A DNA stretch of 33,732 nt from Prorocentrum cordatum (lineage: Eukaryota; Sar; Dinophyceae; Prorocentrales; Prorocentraceae). Location of the stretch: positions 184,548 through 218,279 of the forward strand of contig CAUYUJ010016707.1 of NCBI GenBank assembly GCA_963575745.1. The letters are read 5' to 3'. Of this stretch, positions 18,267 to 27,966 are shown piece by piece. Position numbers and translations under genes: made by a program. A model generated the notes under the pieces. The model saw only the letters and a program-made list of their open reading frames with translations, made no database searches and had not been told where the DNA came from. How positions within the stretch are numbered: the stretch's first letter is position 1; each line of letters opens with the position of its first letter.

Positions 18267-18404
18267 CTCGCACACTCGCACACGCACACGCACACGCACA
18301 CGCACACGTACACGCGCACACGCACGCACACGCACACGCACACGCACACGCACACGCACACGCACACGCACACGCACACGCACACGCACACGCACACACA
18401 CACA
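18058..18404. repeat. ~345-bp CA/CG alternating purine-pyrimidine tract
   Basis: Built of CACACG, CACGCA and CA units with only a few phase breaks (cactcg, cacaacg). The Cys/Val and Thr/His frames on the two strands are by-products. Confidence 0.97.
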
Positions 18405-19131
18405 AACCAGTCATAGCCAGGCCCATCTTGGGCCCAGGATGATTGTATATCCCTCCTTGGCCAAGCCACGAAGGCACATGTACCGATCCTGGTCATCGCC
18501 CGAATCATTGTCTGTGCATTGCTCTCGGCCCTCAACTTGACAAAGCAAACAACTGCACATGTTTTCTTTTTTGGGGGCGTCCCTGCCCCAGGGCGTGTTA
18601 GGGCTCCAGGGAGCAGGAAGTGGTCGGGCTACGCGTGAGAGCGGCACTTCACCGGAGCGACCTTTACTGTGGGCCTACATTCGTCCCCCAGCATAGCCTT
18701 CCCCCCCCCCGCGGCCCCCTCAGGCTGCGCACCGAAGGGCGCTTTCTGCCTAGAGTCACTCTTGCGTCCAGCCAGTCCTCGTCTTCCTCCGTTTCGGCTC
18801 GCCTGGCATTGAACCACGGGGCTCGTTACGCTCGTGGCGTACGGGAAGACAAAACGAAGGCAGCGAAGTGTGGCGGCGGCAGAGGCAGGAGAAGGCAAAG
18901 GTATAGGTGACACCGAAAATAGCCACGCACTTGATCCGGATCAATTGGGACTGGAGCAATTATCTCTCTCCTCTTCTTGGCTTCCTCCTCCTCTCCCTCA
19001 TCGATCCTCCTCTTTCTGAACTCCTTCACGCTTTCCATCCTTAAGGATCGAGATTCTCAGCCGTAGGGTGGGGTCTCCAGAGACCTACTCAGACATCCGA
19101 CGTCGTGACTTGCGTCCAAACGTGGCTCCCC
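18405..19131. other. no recognised gene
   Basis: Unique-looking sequence. Several overlapping frames of 60-100 codons occur on both strands, none with motifs. Confidence 0.4.
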
Positions 19132-19238
19132 TCATGTTATTAATTTGAGCGGGTCATCGGACCCTTGCAACTGTCATGACGAAGTCACAGGCGGGAGACC
19201 CCCCCCCGGCGGGGCCCGCAGCTCATGTTACCAATCCC
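19132..19238 (+). repeat. degenerate ~80-bp direct repeat
   Basis: The sequence ctcatgttattaatttgagc, then gggtca, at 19132 recurs as ctcatgttaccaatcccagc, then aggtca, at 19213. Confidence 0.55.
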
Positions 19239-19324
19239 AGCAGGTCAGAGCCCAGTATTTGTCGTCACCCCTGGCCTCTTGAAGCATGGCGGGAGTCCCA
19301 GACGGGAGCCTCATTTGTGAGTGA

Positions 19325-19507
19325 ATGGCGAGGAAGTGCGTGCAGAACATGCTGATCCTGCGGCCGCCCACGCGAAAAGTCCTGTGGCGTGGGCCGCCGG
19401 TTTCCGTGAGGAAGACGTTCAGAAATTTCGATAACAGAGCAGGGAACTCCAGGGCTGAAGCGGAGCAGCTCGCGGCAGAGTTGGGCGTCGCGTTGCTTCC
19501 CGCCTGA
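19325..19507 (+). CDS. 60-codon open frame, unrecognised
   Basis: ATG directly after an in-frame TGA, then MARKCVQNMLILRPPTRK and a C-terminal half RNFDNRAGNSRAEAEQLAAELGVALLPA-like stretch (start and end quoted separately in the sequence). Amino-acid use is balanced and free of low complexity, unlike most of the window, but I recognise no family. The opposite strand is also open for 121 codons, which weakens the case. It may be an exon or a fragment of a retroposed gene. Confidence 0.18.
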   Translation: MARKCVQNMLILRPPTRKVLWRGPPVSVRKTFRNFDNRAGNSRAEAEQLAAELGVALLPA

Positions 19508-19812
19508 GTGCCGCCGTGACTAGCTCGAGACATGGCGGGTTGTCCCCACCGGCTGGCCCACGAGGTTGTCCCAGCGGCTTCGCGATCCGGCACTCAGAGA
19601 AGGCGCCCGTGCCGGCCGTGGCGGCAACGGCGCCATGGAAATTCAATTGCTCTTGCTTAGATTAATGGGCCGGGGAGAACGTGGATAGGAGAGAAAATGC
19701 ACGAGGACGAGGAGGACGCAAATCGGGGGTCCAGGAAGAGGGGCACCGGCTGGGCGAAGACGAAAGGGCGACGGGGAGGCGAGACGGAAACCTCTGCAGT
19801 CACTACGACTTG

Positions 19813-20010
19813 GGCGCCCGAACTATCCGGGGTAAATCGGGTTCGGAATCCAGAAAAACCAACCCGAGTTAGCCCTGACCCGAGTTACCCCTGATGATTC
19901 GGGGCTCTGGACGCCTGAATTATCCGGGGTAAGTCGGGTCCGGGGTAAGTCGGGTTCGGAATCCCGAAAAACGAACCCGAGTTACCCCTGATGCTTCGGG
20001 GCTCTGAACG
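19813..20010 (+). repeat. ~98-bp tandem duplication of an inverted-repeat unit
   Basis: Units 19813-19910 and 19911-20010. Each has a left arm (tccggggtaartcgggttcg), a spacer (gaatccmgaaaaa) and a right arm (aacccgagttacccctgat), followed by attcggggctctg. In unit 1 the right arm is internally duplicated (gagttagccctgacccgagt). In unit 2 the left arm is internally duplicated (ggtccggggtaagtcggg). Confidence 0.88.
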
Positions 20011-21032
20011 ACGGTGGGAGATTATCATGCGGGGTCCTGCCGTCGGAGTAACGTCCTGGTCCTGGATCCATTTTTCTTGAACGCGATCTCGGACGACGAC
20101 GCGGATACTGACATATGTTGTTAGCCCACGATGAGACGACGTCGTCGTCATCGAAAATTCATTGGGAGAGGGCAGAAAGAGTGGGAAGGAGGAGGACGAC
20201 GAGGTTTTGCAGCATCTCCAAAAGATTCATACGCCGGCAGCGCCGACGCCAGAACCGAGGAAGAGGACGAAACGGGGAACGGGTAGAGGAAATAAGGAAA
20301 AGAGGATGAGGAGAAAGAAGAGGAGGAGAAAGAGGACGAGGAGGAGGAGGAAGAGGAGGAAGAGGGGGAGGAGGAGGAGGAGGAGGAGGAGGAGGAGGAG
20401 GAGGAAGAGGAGGAGGAAGACGATGATGAGGAGGAGGAGGAGAGGAGGAAGAGGAAGAGGAGGAAAAGGAACAGGACGAGGAGGAGGAGGAGGAGGAGGA
20501 GGAGGAGGAGGAGGAGGAGGAGGGGTGGTGGCAGCAACCCCACAGGACCTCGACGCCAGCAACGCCAGCGCCCCGAAAGAAAAAGGAGGAGGACGAGGAT
20601 GAGGAAGAGGAGGATGATGATGATGATGATGATGATGAGGAGGAGGAGGACAAGGAATAGGAGGACGTACAGGAAAACAACGAGGGTGGGTGGCAGCATC
20701 CCCAAGGGCCCCAGGTGCCAGCAGCGCCCGCGTTATGGAGAGGATGAGGAGGAGGAGGAGGAGGAGGAGGAGGAGGAGGAGGAGGAGGAGGAGGAGGAGG
20801 AGGACGAGGACGAGGACGAGGAGGAGGAGGAGGAGGACGAGGAGGAGGAGGAGGAGGATGAGGAAGAGGATGAGGAGGAAGAGGAGGAGGAGGACGAGGA
20901 GGAGGAGGAAGAGGAGGAGGAGGCGGAAAAAGAGGAAAAGGATATGGAGGGGGCATGGGAAGGAAACGATGAAGACGCCCAGAAACACCATACGACGACA
21001 TCGTTGCCATTAACGACGGCGGCGTCGGCGGC

Positions 21033-21081
21033 GGGCAGGGCGGACGGGGCGGTTGCGGCGGCCGCCGAGCCCTGCCGCGCG
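21033..21081. repeat. 49-bp GC-rich hairpin motif (family F), copy 1
   Basis: The sequence gggcagggcgg ... ccgagccctgccgcgcg. The ends are complementary (ggcagggc/gccctgcc). It matches 29064-29112 at about 90 percent by eye. Both copies are embedded in GGA-rich tracts. Confidence 0.8.
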
Positions 21082-21094
21082 TGATCTTCGACGG

Positions 21095-21195
21095 TTCCTT
21101 GATGTTCCCAGACTTCGGCGGTGTTTTTCTGCAGCTGCGCATCGCCGAAGGCCGAAGGCGTCCGCCCCGGACGGACAGCCAGACGTGATATCCCA
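21095..21195 (-). repeat. family B dispersed repeat, copy 4
   Basis: Minus strand reads gggatatcacgtctggc, then cggcgatgcgcagctgcag, then aacatcaaggaaccgtcgaa. The last word matches ctccaagaaccgtcgaag after copy 1 near 5157. It is more diverged than the other copies in its middle. Confidence 0.6.
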
Positions 21196-21521
21196 TGGTT
21201 TCCGGCCACAGTGAACGACGACCACGTCGCCATTGACGACGTTTGCGGCGGTGGCGCAGGAGGAGGATTATGAGGAGGAGGTGGAGGAGGAGGTGGAGGA
21301 GGAGGAGGAGGAGGAGGAGGAGGAGGAGGAGGAGGAGAAAGAGGAACAAGGGGAGGAACAGGAGGAGGATCAAGGGGGAAGATGAGGAAAAGGAAGAAGC
21401 GGAGGAAAAGGACAAAGAAAAGGAGGAGGAGGAGGGGAGGCGGAGGAAAAGGAGGAGGAAGAAGGGGAATAGGTGGAGGAGGAAGAGGAGGACCGGGAGG
21501 ACGAGGATCAGGAGGAAAAGG

Positions 21522-21555
21522 TCCGTAGCCATTTGGCCCAAGCGTTTGGCACAAG
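21522..21555 (+). other. tandem dinoflagellate spliced-leader (DinoSL) relics
   Basis: Positions 21522-21542 read tccgtagccattt, then ggcccaag. The known DinoSL is D-CCGTAGCCATTTT-GGCTCAAG. The copy lacks one T and has one T-to-C change, so 20 of 22 positions are retained. Immediately after it, 21544-21555 (gtttggcacaag) matches the last 12 bases of the leader at 10 of 12. In dinoflagellates, mRNAs receive this leader by trans-splicing, and genomic copies arise when processed mRNAs are reverse-transcribed. A full plus a truncated copy in this order is what repeated rounds produce. The orientation is + and marks the 5' end of whatever follows. Confidence 0.75.
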
Positions 21556-21681
21556 CCGTTGCCTGGGACCGTCGCGTTCCCAGCGGATGGGGTTCAAATT
21601 GGTCAGAGACCCGCACGACCCTTGAGCAGCAACCTTGCCCAGGGCGAGTGTCCTAGTGTGACGCTGTCGGCCAAGTCTACT

Positions 21682-22850
21682 ATGCGTTTCAGTACGTCCT
21701 CATGGCTTGGGGCGCTGGTGCAATGGAGGGTGGCCACCATTAGAATGTTTCGTGGGCGGACAAAAAAGAACGGCTCCAGAGGGCCGAGCAAAACATGGAG
21801 TTGCGTACATTGCGGGTGCAAGAAGAATGGATGGAGTATTTGGTAACGCGTGCGCCGCCATGCCGCTCAGGATGCGCCCGTACAGGAGCAACATGAGGCG
21901 GATGATGTGCGGCCTGTGTACGAACCCCTTTTTTTTCCGTAGGCCTGCAGCCGCCGCCTAGCCTCTGCGACTTCGACGATCAGCTCTGTATCGGCGAGGT
22001 TAAGCAGCTCCTAGCGCTAGGCCGCAAGACTGGGGACATGGTGCTCGTCACTATGCGCGAAAAGCTGTTGTAGCTCAAGAGGAAGGACACCACCCTTTCG
22101 AAGGATCCTTCGTTCCAGGCGCGGGCGCACCAAGCGCAAGCGCAAAACGAGCATGCCGAGAAGGTGCTGGAGGCGGCGATCGAGAAGCCAGGGCGCCCAC
22201 GCTAGGACGTCATGGACCAGGAGGGGGAAGTTGTTTCGCTCGCGTCCACACTTGGCGCTGCGAGGATCAGCGTTCAGCTGCCAGATGCACGCGGAGGCCC
22301 GCGAAAGAAAAATATGATGCCGCGGGCAAAAATCTCCGTTGAACAGCTGCTCATCGGGAGCGCGTGGTGCATCAATTTCACGGGGTGCGAGAACATGTGC
22401 TGGCAGGCGGGCACCTGCGAGTCCAGGGATGGCGACAGACAGGGGGCCGCCTCCCGCAAGGAACAGTTGGGCAAAGGAGCGCAGGATATGGCGAAACATC
22501 TGTTTGGCAACGCGAAAGAGACGGTGGAAGGGTTCGGGGCAGAACGCAGCGCCCACGTCGACCGCCTCCAAGTCAAGCGGAGGGTCGAGGGCGGCAACGC
22601 GGCGCATGACGGCAGCCGCGCACCTTTTCTAGGTGCTCCTCAAGGCGGCGTTGGCCCTCGGTCTCCTGAGCCGCATTGCGGCGGCTGCGGCGGTCTCAGA
22701 CGTGGAACCGCGGCCGCAGCTTCACCTGGGCAGGGCGTTCGCGCCGAGGCCGCCGAGGTGCTTAACGGCAAGGGAAGAGGAAACAACGGCAGCAATGCAG
22801 GTGATGCCGAAGGCGCGTCGGCTACCGCTGGGACACTGGTAGTTGGGTGA
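21682..22850 (+). pseudogene. ORF1-like remnant: zinc finger plus charged region
   Basis: From the ATG at 21682 the frame reads to GRTKKNGSRGPSKTWSCVHC, then GCKKNGWSIW, then TAA at 21844. W-x-C-x2-C followed by K-x-N looks like the first half of a RanBP2-type zinc finger. A C-x2-C (MCGLC) lies 60-70 bases further on in the +1 frame, which suggests a frameshift. A third frame, from about 21945, reads SLCDFDDQLCIGEVKQLLAL, GRKTGDMVLVTMREKLL, KDPSFQARAHQAQAQNEHA and EKVLEAAIE. It crosses TAG stops at 22071 and 22203 and then stays open to 22850 (215 codons). The charged helical stretch resembles the coiled-coil part of ORF1-type proteins. It lies 126 bases after the spliced-leader relics. There is no catalytic residue to judge by. 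Confidence 0.4.
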
Positions 22851-25800
22851 CAAGACGTACGCCGTGTCCTGCTGGACCTCGAGGGGCCCCTGTCTGGGGA
22901 AGCCGCAGGACTTTCGTTGTTCGGCCCCGCCCTGGCCCGCGCCCCCGCCGACCTTGCCCCCCCGGCCTCGCCCCCGGCTTCTGCCCTATATAGCGCCTGG
23001 CCTCGCGCGGGGCCTCGGCAAATTCAAGCGAAGCGACCGGCTCAGCCCGGGCAGAAGGTCGAACAAGCGTCAAAACCATGGGGGTTCGGCCAGGGAGATT
23101 TTCTCTGACTGGACATTCGCACTGTACGGCTTGGCCTTCGGCGCAAACGCCATCGCCAGGGGGGCGCGTGGAGTCGCGTCGTCCCGGCCCAAGAAATTGC
23201 CGTGGAATAGTTCGAGCGAGTCGAGAGCGATGGCGATGGCCAGGTTCAGAGGTTAGGCTGGGATGCCAGTATCAAACCGTCTGAGGTCGCGGAGGCAGGA
23301 GGTCTCTCGGGCGGATTCCTAGCGGGTGTCGCGCAGGGGGTTCGTCGGCGCGGGCGCGCCGCCGACGGGCGCCAAGCCCGCGCCGCGACCGCGCCGCCAG
23401 ATGCTCAGGCGGGCGAGGGCCTGCGCGCCGCGCGGTTCATCCCTGGGTTCATCTGCGTGCCCGATCAGGGCCCACTGGGCCCATCGGGGGGCAAAATTCC
23501 ACGTCGCGTCGGAGAGCAGCTGCAGCCCTGGGAACTGCCGTCCGTTCCCAGGGGAGCATCGCCAGGTAGGCCCCAGGAAGGATGGGCAGGTCGTCTCGGA
23601 GAGCAGACTGTCAAGCCATCTTCTGGTGTGTGTAGGTTCACCGCCACAGGCTGGATAACCATCGATTAATCTACGACGCTCGCAGGTCTCACTGGCAGCG
23701 TGCACTCCTGCGCCGCCAGCAGGAAAACGTCGACCAAGCCGCGCTGGCCAGCCGTGGTCGAGTTTCGAGGGGAGCCCGCCCGCGCGCTGGCGCAGGCGGC
23801 GCGAGCTCATCGCGCTTCCCCAGTAGAAGTTGCGCTCGGACCCATACCCGAGCCTTTGGATTATAGCGGCTTGCGCGAATATGTTCGGTCCGTCTGGCAT
23901 CGGGATTCTTCGGGCCATTCGCGCCGCGTGTTCGTGGATTCGCCGGGGAGAGACGCGGGGTCCATCGCGGCGTTTGGGGCCAGTCTGAGCACGGTGGTAG
24001 AGCATGGGGGGCCAGTGCCATGGCAGGTGTTGTTGTTCGGGCTTCGAGTGGAGAGTGCCCGATTGGATGGCCCGAAAGTTGCGGGCGGCGTCGCGCGTCG
24101 CAGTTTTGTCGTGGTTTTCTTGTTTGTTTCAATGTGTTTCCTCTTCTTCTTCTTTGCGGGGTTGGTTCGCGCCCGTGCCCGGCGGGCCCGTTCGGGCGAG
24201 GGCGGGCCCATTGGGCTTCTGGAATGCGGTAGAGCGGGGGCCTACACAGTTGCACGGAGTCGGGCCTGACCAGCAGGGGCGCCCACTTCTGGTCGCGCGT
24301 CTCGCCCGCCTCGCGCCCCGCTCGAGGCTCGACGGGGCGCGGGCGGGGGGGCTTCGCTCCAGCTTGAGCGCCGTCTCTCAGTGGATCGGGGGGGGCAGCC
24401 GAGAGCGCGGGCGAAGGAAGGAAGGCGCGCGAGCATTCGCGGTGCCCCGTCGGCTAGTCCCCGCCCGAGTCGAGCGGCAACGCGGCTGGGGGGCCTCGGC
24501 CCCGTTGAGGCTTCAAGATGAAATCGTCGGTCTTGCAAGGTCTCGAGATTTTGCGCGGGGGCCTCAGTAGTCGTCGTCGAGGCTTCCATGCCAGACTTGT
24601 GCTCGGAGCCCCGGTCGGTCGATGACAGCCAGGGGGGCCGCCGGAGAGTTCCCGTCGCGCATGGCGCGTGGCATTGATGCGTTAAGCCCCGAGGCCTCGA
24701 CCGCGCCTCGGATGGCCTCCCGGGCCGTCGCCGCCGCGCTGGTCGAGGCGCGAGGGAGCGCGGGGGCCAAGATGGCCGCGGAGACTACTTCTACGGCAGA
24801 CGCGGAAAGCGCGTGGAGAGAGCGCCCGGGGGGCGAAGTTTGACGGCATAACGACATGTCAGCGCTGAAGGCCGCTCAGGCCCCTGCCTCGCGGACGCCG
24901 CGAAGACCCCCTGGAAGGCGTGCCATTGCTTGCTCGCCGTTGCCGTGCTTTCCTGGAGGTGCTGGCCACTATGGGCCGCGACGCCCCGCCCCCCTGCAAC
25001 GGCGGGCGCCTGGAAGTGGATTGGGGCGCTGTCTGGCGACAGCGGCAGAGCAGGCGCTCGCGGGCGCCCGGCCAGGGGCGGGGGCGCAGCGGGCCCACGT
25101 GGCCCGCAGGAGATCAGCCCCGTCGACGCGGCCTGTGAAGCACGATGGCCCAGGCGGCCCGCATGGGCTCGCCGAGGCCCGCGGCGCCGCGCGCGCGCGC
25201 AGTCGCCCAGCCCCGGCTCCTCTTGCGCAGGTCGCCGCCAGCAAGCGCGCCAGTTAGGTGCTTCCGTTGGCCCGGTTGCGCCAGATCGGCGGGGCCACCC
25301 GGGGGGGGCCCGCGCTGGCGAGGCGCGCGCCGTGGGCGGCGGTGGCTGTTCAACCTGCCTGGACTCCAGCGCGGACCGCTCGCTCCTCGGCCGCGCCGTG
25401 ATCGCAGGGGGCATTCCAACCCAGGAGGCCGCTGCGCTCCTTTTCCCACTGGCGAGCGCGCCCGTTAAGTGCTCCGCTCTACATGGCTCCGCTTGCGGCG
25501 ACGGCCGCGCTCTTTCAGCCCGAGGGGCGACGCCGCCGCGCCCGCGCTCCCGCGCAGCGTCCATCCCAGGAGCTGCGCGGTCGAGGTCGAGCGCCCCGCC
25601 CCCCCCGGCCCCCCCGCTCCGCCCCGCCTCCGGCTTGTCGAGGCTGGGCCGCCCCCGCCAGCACAGCGCCCGCAGCCCGCGCAGCTGCGGCTGCTGCTCA
25701 GTTTTGGGGTCGCCGCCGTTGCGGTTCACCTCCCGCTTTGCCGCTTTGGCCGCCGCGGGCGCCCCCCCCCCCCCCCCCTCGCCCTTGGTCGGCCCGTCGA

Positions 25801-27099
25801 GCGGCTTGGCTTCCACCGCCGCCCCAGGCCGCGCCTCCGTTCTCCGACCGGGCGCAGTCCGACCTCCCTTCATGGTCACCGCGCCCCAGGGCGTTTGCGT
25901 GCGCTGCAGCCCCTGCGCCGCTGGCGGCGTTGCCCCAGTCGCAAACGCCGTTCGCCGCGGGGGCCTGCGCCGTCGCGGTCCGCCCGCGCAGCGTGTCTGC
26001 CGGCTGGACTCCCCCTCCGCGCTAATGACTTACCCGCGCGTCACTTGAATTGGGCGACGCGCGCTTCGGCCGCGATGCCGTGCGCCAGTTAGTGAGTGGC
26101 GCCTTTTCTTCTTCGTATATTCTCCTGTTCGCCCCGCGTCTGGAGTGCCCCGGCTGCCCCCCCTGCGGAGCCGCTGGCCCTTCATTGCACGGGCGCCGCG
26201 CAGCCGCTGCAACGTTGGCCGACCGCGCCGCTGACCCCGCGCCGCCGCCCCCCCTCGCCGCCGGCCACCTTGTCTCCAGCCGCCGCGGCCTCTCACCTTC
26301 TTACCTGCTTGGGTTTGGCCCGCCCCGTGGTCGCCAGTTGCCAGACCCCGCCCCGGCTGCGCAGCGACGACGCCCCGCGACGACTGTCAGCGTGCACTTC
26401 AGCCAGGCCGCGCCCCGCCCTCCACCGCTACCCCGCCGCGCAAGCGGGCCTCGCGACCCCCCGCCCTCCTTCGCGGCCGCCCGCCTTCGCCCCCGCCCCC
26501 TTGCGCGCGGGCTAGTTCGTGGCCTCTTGCCCCGACGTCGCTCAGGCACGAGCCCGGTTTGCATCTGCCGCGCGGCGACGTAACAAGCTCGCCGCTGCCA
26601 CCGTCCAACATAAGTTGAGCCTAGTCAAGCTGCGTTTGCTGTTGGCCTTTTTCCGCGGAGCAGAATTATCGACGCGCGCGGAGTGGTGGGGGCCCTTGCG
26701 TCGGCCCGACGAGGCGTTCTAACTGGCTGCGGTTTCCTTGCCGCACTGCCTCGGGTCATGCCCGCGGGCCGCTTAAACCTCGCTCGGGATTGTCTCCCAG
26801 CGCTGCCTCGTTTAATGAACTTTGTAGATGGCATCGCGCGCGGGCGCGCGGTTCGAGAAGCTGCGGCTGATCATCTCGCAAGCGAAAGGTTCCGCATTTC
26901 GCAACGTCGCCCCATCATCATCGCCAGACTGCGCAAGTGAAATGTCCTTGGCATCGTCTCGGGGCGGAACCTCGCCCGTGACCGGGCGACGCAGACAAGG
27001 GCCAGGAGTTCGAAGGTCTTGCGCAAGCGTCTCTAGAGATTCGGGATTAGGAGGACACGCGGGCTCAGCAGCGAGAGAAAGGGGTGGTTTAACGTTACA
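22851..27099. other. GC-rich stretch of the retroelement, domains not resolved
   Basis: Long frames exist on both strands (minus 24791-25879, plus 24930-26048, plus 26050-26583, minus 23319-24005), but their Ala/Pro/Arg/Gly composition follows from GC content. At 26080-26170 one + frame reads LVSGAFSSSYILLFAP, then RLECPGCPPCG, a hydrophobic segment followed by Cys-Pro repeats. No endonuclease signature (such as GDFN or SDH) and no convincing RT core could be placed. The words gcgccagttaggtgct (25247) and gcgcccgttaagtgct (25457) are a near-repeat 210 bases apart. Confidence 0.35.
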
Positions 27100-27450
27100 A
27101 TGATGGGAGGCTGCATTGCACGGATGTCTTGCGAATGGCGTGTCTTCTTCTGCCTGCTGGCATTTGCTGACGAGCCTCGGCGTCGCCCGTTTGGGGGATC
27201 CGAAGGGTCTGGAGAGGACGTCGGGGCCCCTCCCCTCGGTGAATCCGAAGGCGTGGCCCGTCGCGCGACGCGCGCGCGCTGCCTCTCTTAGCTCGGGGCC
27301 AAGCGGCCCGCTCGGGACGGGCGCAGCATGGCGCCCTGGACAGCAATATTATTTGCACGCTGTCGCCGGCCTGTCCGAGGGCGGCCAAATCTCGGCGGAC
27401 CTGCTGGCGCAGATGTCCTCGCCATTGAAAGATGAGGCTGAACTGTGAAG
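27100..27450 (+). pseudogene. weak reverse-transcriptase-like patch
   Basis: One + frame reads VFFCLLAFADEP at about 27139-27177. AFADE sits where the [YF]ADD catalytic box would be, with a hydrophobic run before it and the second Asp replaced by Glu. Some 25 residues on, in another frame, comes SVNPKAWPV near 27236, reminiscent of the N-x-x-K segment that follows the box in non-LTR RTs. Then comes GAAWRPGQQYYLHAVAGLSE. The distance from here to the RNase H-like domain (about 800 bases) is plausible for such elements. Frames change at least once, so any protein is broken. This call rests mainly on position. Confidence 0.25.
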
Positions 27451-27966
27451 CCGGAGTATGTTTGTCGAGTCACGCGGGGAAGAGGTCGACGCCCAGTTCC
27501 GGATCGGGATGTGTTTCTCAAGGGCATCGGGGGTGAGTTTTGGGCCGCCGGAGCCCAAAGGGGGGCCATGTTCTCCATGGGGTTAGGGGCTCGGAGAGGT
27601 TCTCGGCCGCAGCAGGTTTGGCGCGGGTCGTGGCTGGAAGCGGCCCGACGCAGCTCGCGCTGCGCCACGACCGCCGAGCGGCGGTTTACCCGTGTCAGCT
27701 GCGCGGCCAGAGTCCGCGCATCCGCGGTCCGCTGAGGGGCAGCATGTCATCGCGGCCGTTGTTGCCCAGGCCACGCGTCTGTTCGCAAAGATGTAGACGT
27801 GGTCGAGTTGCTTGGGCGCGACAGCGCGCCCATGAATGGCCAGCTGGCGCCCTGTGCGCTGTCTTAGCGCCCCGAGCGGCAATGGCCTGCTCCGTATGCC
27901 CAAGCTGGATATGAGTGCGATGGTGCCCCCCCCCCCTGGGGGTTGTCTCGGGCCTTGGGCTTGCCT

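Larger units (their letters stand above)
20165..21520. repeat. GGA-rich polypurine satellite, interrupted
   Basis: GGA/GAA tracts at about 20280-20525, 20580-20660, 20735-20945 and 21255-21520. They are separated by short GC-rich inserts including tggtggcagcaaccccac / tgggtggcagcatccccaag (near 20525 and 20690), which are copies of each other, and by family B copy 4. The 485- and 273-residue frames here are by-products. Confidence 0.93.

Noticed and set aside
17535-18540. 288- and 310-codon frames over the CA tract
   Set aside because: Cys/Val and Thr/His runs come from CACACG repeats on the two strands, and the non-repeat ends show no motif.
20159-21616. 485-codon Pro/Ser/Leu-rich minus-strand frame
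   Set aside because: A GGA-tract by-product that also crosses family B copy 4.
23319-24005. 229-codon minus-strand frame read as a possible gene antisense to the retroelement
   Set aside because: Composition is mixed but no motif was seen. The + strand is also open over much of it, and the domain evidence in the region is on the + strand.
24791-26048. Paired long frames (362 codons minus, 372 codons plus) in very GC-rich DNA
   Set aside because: At this GC content stops are rare. Both strands are open and Ala/Pro/Arg/Gly dominates, with no domain.
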